Below, piece by piece: positions 9,201-9,611 of a stretch of 9,611 bases of DNA; position 1 is the stretch's first letter; every line of letters begins with the position of its first letter. The notes beneath the pieces are model-generated. The model did no database searches. It saw nothing but the letters and a program-made list of their open reading frames with translations, and was not told the origin of the DNA. Position numbers and translations under genes: made by a program. Source of the stretch: Nitrospinota bacterium (GTDB lineage Bacteria > Tectomicrobia > Entotheonellia > J063); NCBI GenBank assembly GCA_003696125.1, contig RFHZ01000414.1, positions 1 to 9,611 on the forward strand, written 5' to 3'.

Positions 9201-9611
9201 ATCGCCTGTAAAGCCGTTTCCGTGAGTTCATCGTTGGCCGCAACGATCACCTCTCCGGTTTCCGTGTCCACGATGTCATCGGCCACCACTCTCCCCAGCA
9301 GCTCTTCCCGCCCAATCGGTATCCACTCGATGCCCTGGGCAACGATCTTCCGATACGCCGCCTTGCTGATCTTCCGTCCAGCCCGGACCAGCACCTCCTG
9401 GGTGGCAGGGTCAACGATATCCTCGGCCGGCCGCTGGCCGATGAGTCTCTCCGATACCCGTTTGGCAAAGGCCTCACGCTCCCGGTCGCAGGTCACCTCC
9501 TCTACCGGATAGAAGAGGTGGAGGATCTCTTTGGTGCTGTAGCCGAGGGCGCGCAGAAGAACGGTGGCCAGCATTTTGCGTCGGCGGTCGATCCGGATAT
9601 AGAGGATATCC
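6227..9611 (-). CDS. rpoB: DNA-directed RNA polymerase subunit beta, 5' end outside window
   Basis: Beta forms half of the polymerase cleft and the rifampicin pocket. The open frame runs to the window edge; the first visible residues, [22 protein letters not shown], match E. coli beta near residue 200, so roughly 190 N-terminal residues are missing. Counting from the internal Met at 9574, adding 200 gives E. coli numbering through the rifampicin region. Seen in order are an SI1-type insertion (about 45-140) with two internal repeats; fork/rifampicin cluster [23 protein letters not shown] (307-329); [12 protein letters not shown] (361-372); NQNTCINQ and [13 protein letters not shown] and [18 protein letters not shown]; a Glu/Arg-rich, probably coiled-coil SI2-type insertion (7010-7360 on the DNA); [67 protein letters not shown]; and [11 protein letters not shown] near the C-terminus. 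Residues equivalent to Q513, D516, H526, R529 and S531 are wild type, predicting rifampicin sensitivity. Position 518 is Thr instead of E. coli Asn, as in Thermus. The gene ends in TAG at 6229-6227. Confidence 0.99.
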   Translation of the reverse strand, partial: DILYIRIDRRRKMLATVLLRALGYSTKEILHLFYPVEEVTCDREREAFAKRVSERLIGQRPAEDIVDPATQEVLVRAGRKISKAAYRKIVAQGIEWIPIGREELLGRVVADDIVDTETGEVIVAANDELTETALQAIVEKGISSFSLLYMGERQQDSFLRDTLALDRLGSPEEALLEIYKRLRPGDPPNLETARTLFENLFFNPKRYDLSEIGRWKINMRLDLDLPLEQRTLTKEDVVAVIRYLFLLRQGQGHVDDIDHLGNRRVRSVGELLENQFRIGLVRMERAVRERMSIYDLDTAMPHDLINSKPITAAIKEFFGSSQLSQFMDQTNPLSEITHKRRLSALGPGGLTRDRAGFEVRDVHPTHYGRICPIETPEGPNIGLIASLSTYARVNRFGFIETPYRRVVGGRVTDQVDYLSAVEEEKYVIAQANAEIDAEGYFTRDLVSARKGSEFVLVPSTEVDYMDVSPKQLVSVAASLIPFLENDDANRALMGSNMQRQAVPLLRTEAPIVGTGMEYIAARDSGAVVIAKHAGTVVSVDANRIVIRRDEAEASSNGVEPRVDIYTLIKYQRSNQNTCINQRPIVSPGDHVEAGQIIADGPATDKGELALGRNVLVAFMPWRGYNFEDAIVISEKVVKEDIFTSIHIEEFEVEARDTKQGPEEITRDIPNVSEEMLRNLDESGIIRIGAKVKTGDYLVGKVTPKGETQLSPEEKLLKAIFGEKAGDVRDTSLTVPPGVEGTVVGVRIFSRKGTDKDARTRAIEEEELERIERDYIDERRIIEEERDAELRRLFVGKRLAADLYDADGNLLLSQGEALSEEVLARLDGEALSSLSIVEQETVAEQVALINERTEEQLHLLEQRRDEKRAKVGKEDELPPGVIKLVKVYIAMKRKLSVGDKMAGRHGNKGVVAIIVPEEDMPYMEDGTPIELILNPLGVPSRMNVGQILETHLGWAAKALGLHIATPVFDGAREPQIRELLEKAHLPVNGKTTLYDGRTGEPFDQQVVVGQIYMMKLHHLVDDKIHARSTGPYSLVTQQPLGGKAQFGGQRLGEMEVWALEAYGAAYTLQEMLTVKSDDVSGRTRMYEAIVKGENTLDCSLPESFNVLLKELQSLGLDVELIENAEEIE

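Noticed and set aside
8198-9211. 337-codon open frame on the plus strand
   Set aside because: It is antisense to rpoB and again shows shadow composition.
6227-9574. Treating the ATG at 9574 as the start of rpoB
   Set aside because: The frame stays open to the window edge, and the upstream residues [12 protein letters not shown] are conserved beta sequence, so this Met is internal.

Overview
This is a conserved housekeeping region with every gene on the minus strand. Read in the direction of transcription (high to low coordinates) it holds rpoB (5' end outside the window), rpoC, rpsL, rpsG and fusA (3' end outside the window). These encode the RNA polymerase beta and beta' subunits, ribosomal proteins S12 and S7, and elongation factor G. 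The region is densely coding. The longest gap is the 116-base rpoC-rpsL spacer, and there is no gene-free stretch above 300 bases. I see no tRNA, rRNA, insertion sequence, CRISPR array or accessory gene.

Organism: a bacterium of moderately high GC content, probably from a Gram-negative (diderm) phylum. RpoC carries the large trigger-loop insertion (SI3) and RpoB carries SI1- and SI2-type insertions, which Gram-positive enzymes lack. RpoB also lacks the roughly 60-residue segment that E. coli has just before the ATPVFDGA motif, which argues against a typical gammaproteobacterium. Groups such as Nitrospirota, Acidobacteriota or NC10-like lineages would fit, but I cannot place it more precisely by eye. 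The residues usually changed in rifampicin resistance (RpoB) and streptomycin resistance (S12) are of the sensitive type.

Layout: 9611-6227 is rpoB; a 57-base gap; 6169-2048 is rpoC, with a TTG start behind a strong Shine-Dalgarno; a 116-base regulatory spacer; 1931-1560 is rpsL; a 52-base gap; 1507-1037 is rpsG; a 38-base gap; 998-1 is fusA, probably also with a TTG start. The upstream (rplJ/rplL) and downstream (tuf) genes expected in such clusters lie outside the window.

The most interesting part is the rpoC-rpsL spacer. A near-consensus sigma70-type promoter (TTGACA, 17-base spacer, TATAGT) overlaps the rpoC stop codon. It is followed by a 17-bp hairpin plus a short U-run, placed before the rpsL ribosome binding site. 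So the str genes (rpsL-rpsG-fusA) appear to have their own promoter and a leader resembling an attenuator, while standing directly behind rpoBC. I found no previously undescribed protein system; the open questions here are regulatory and evolutionary.
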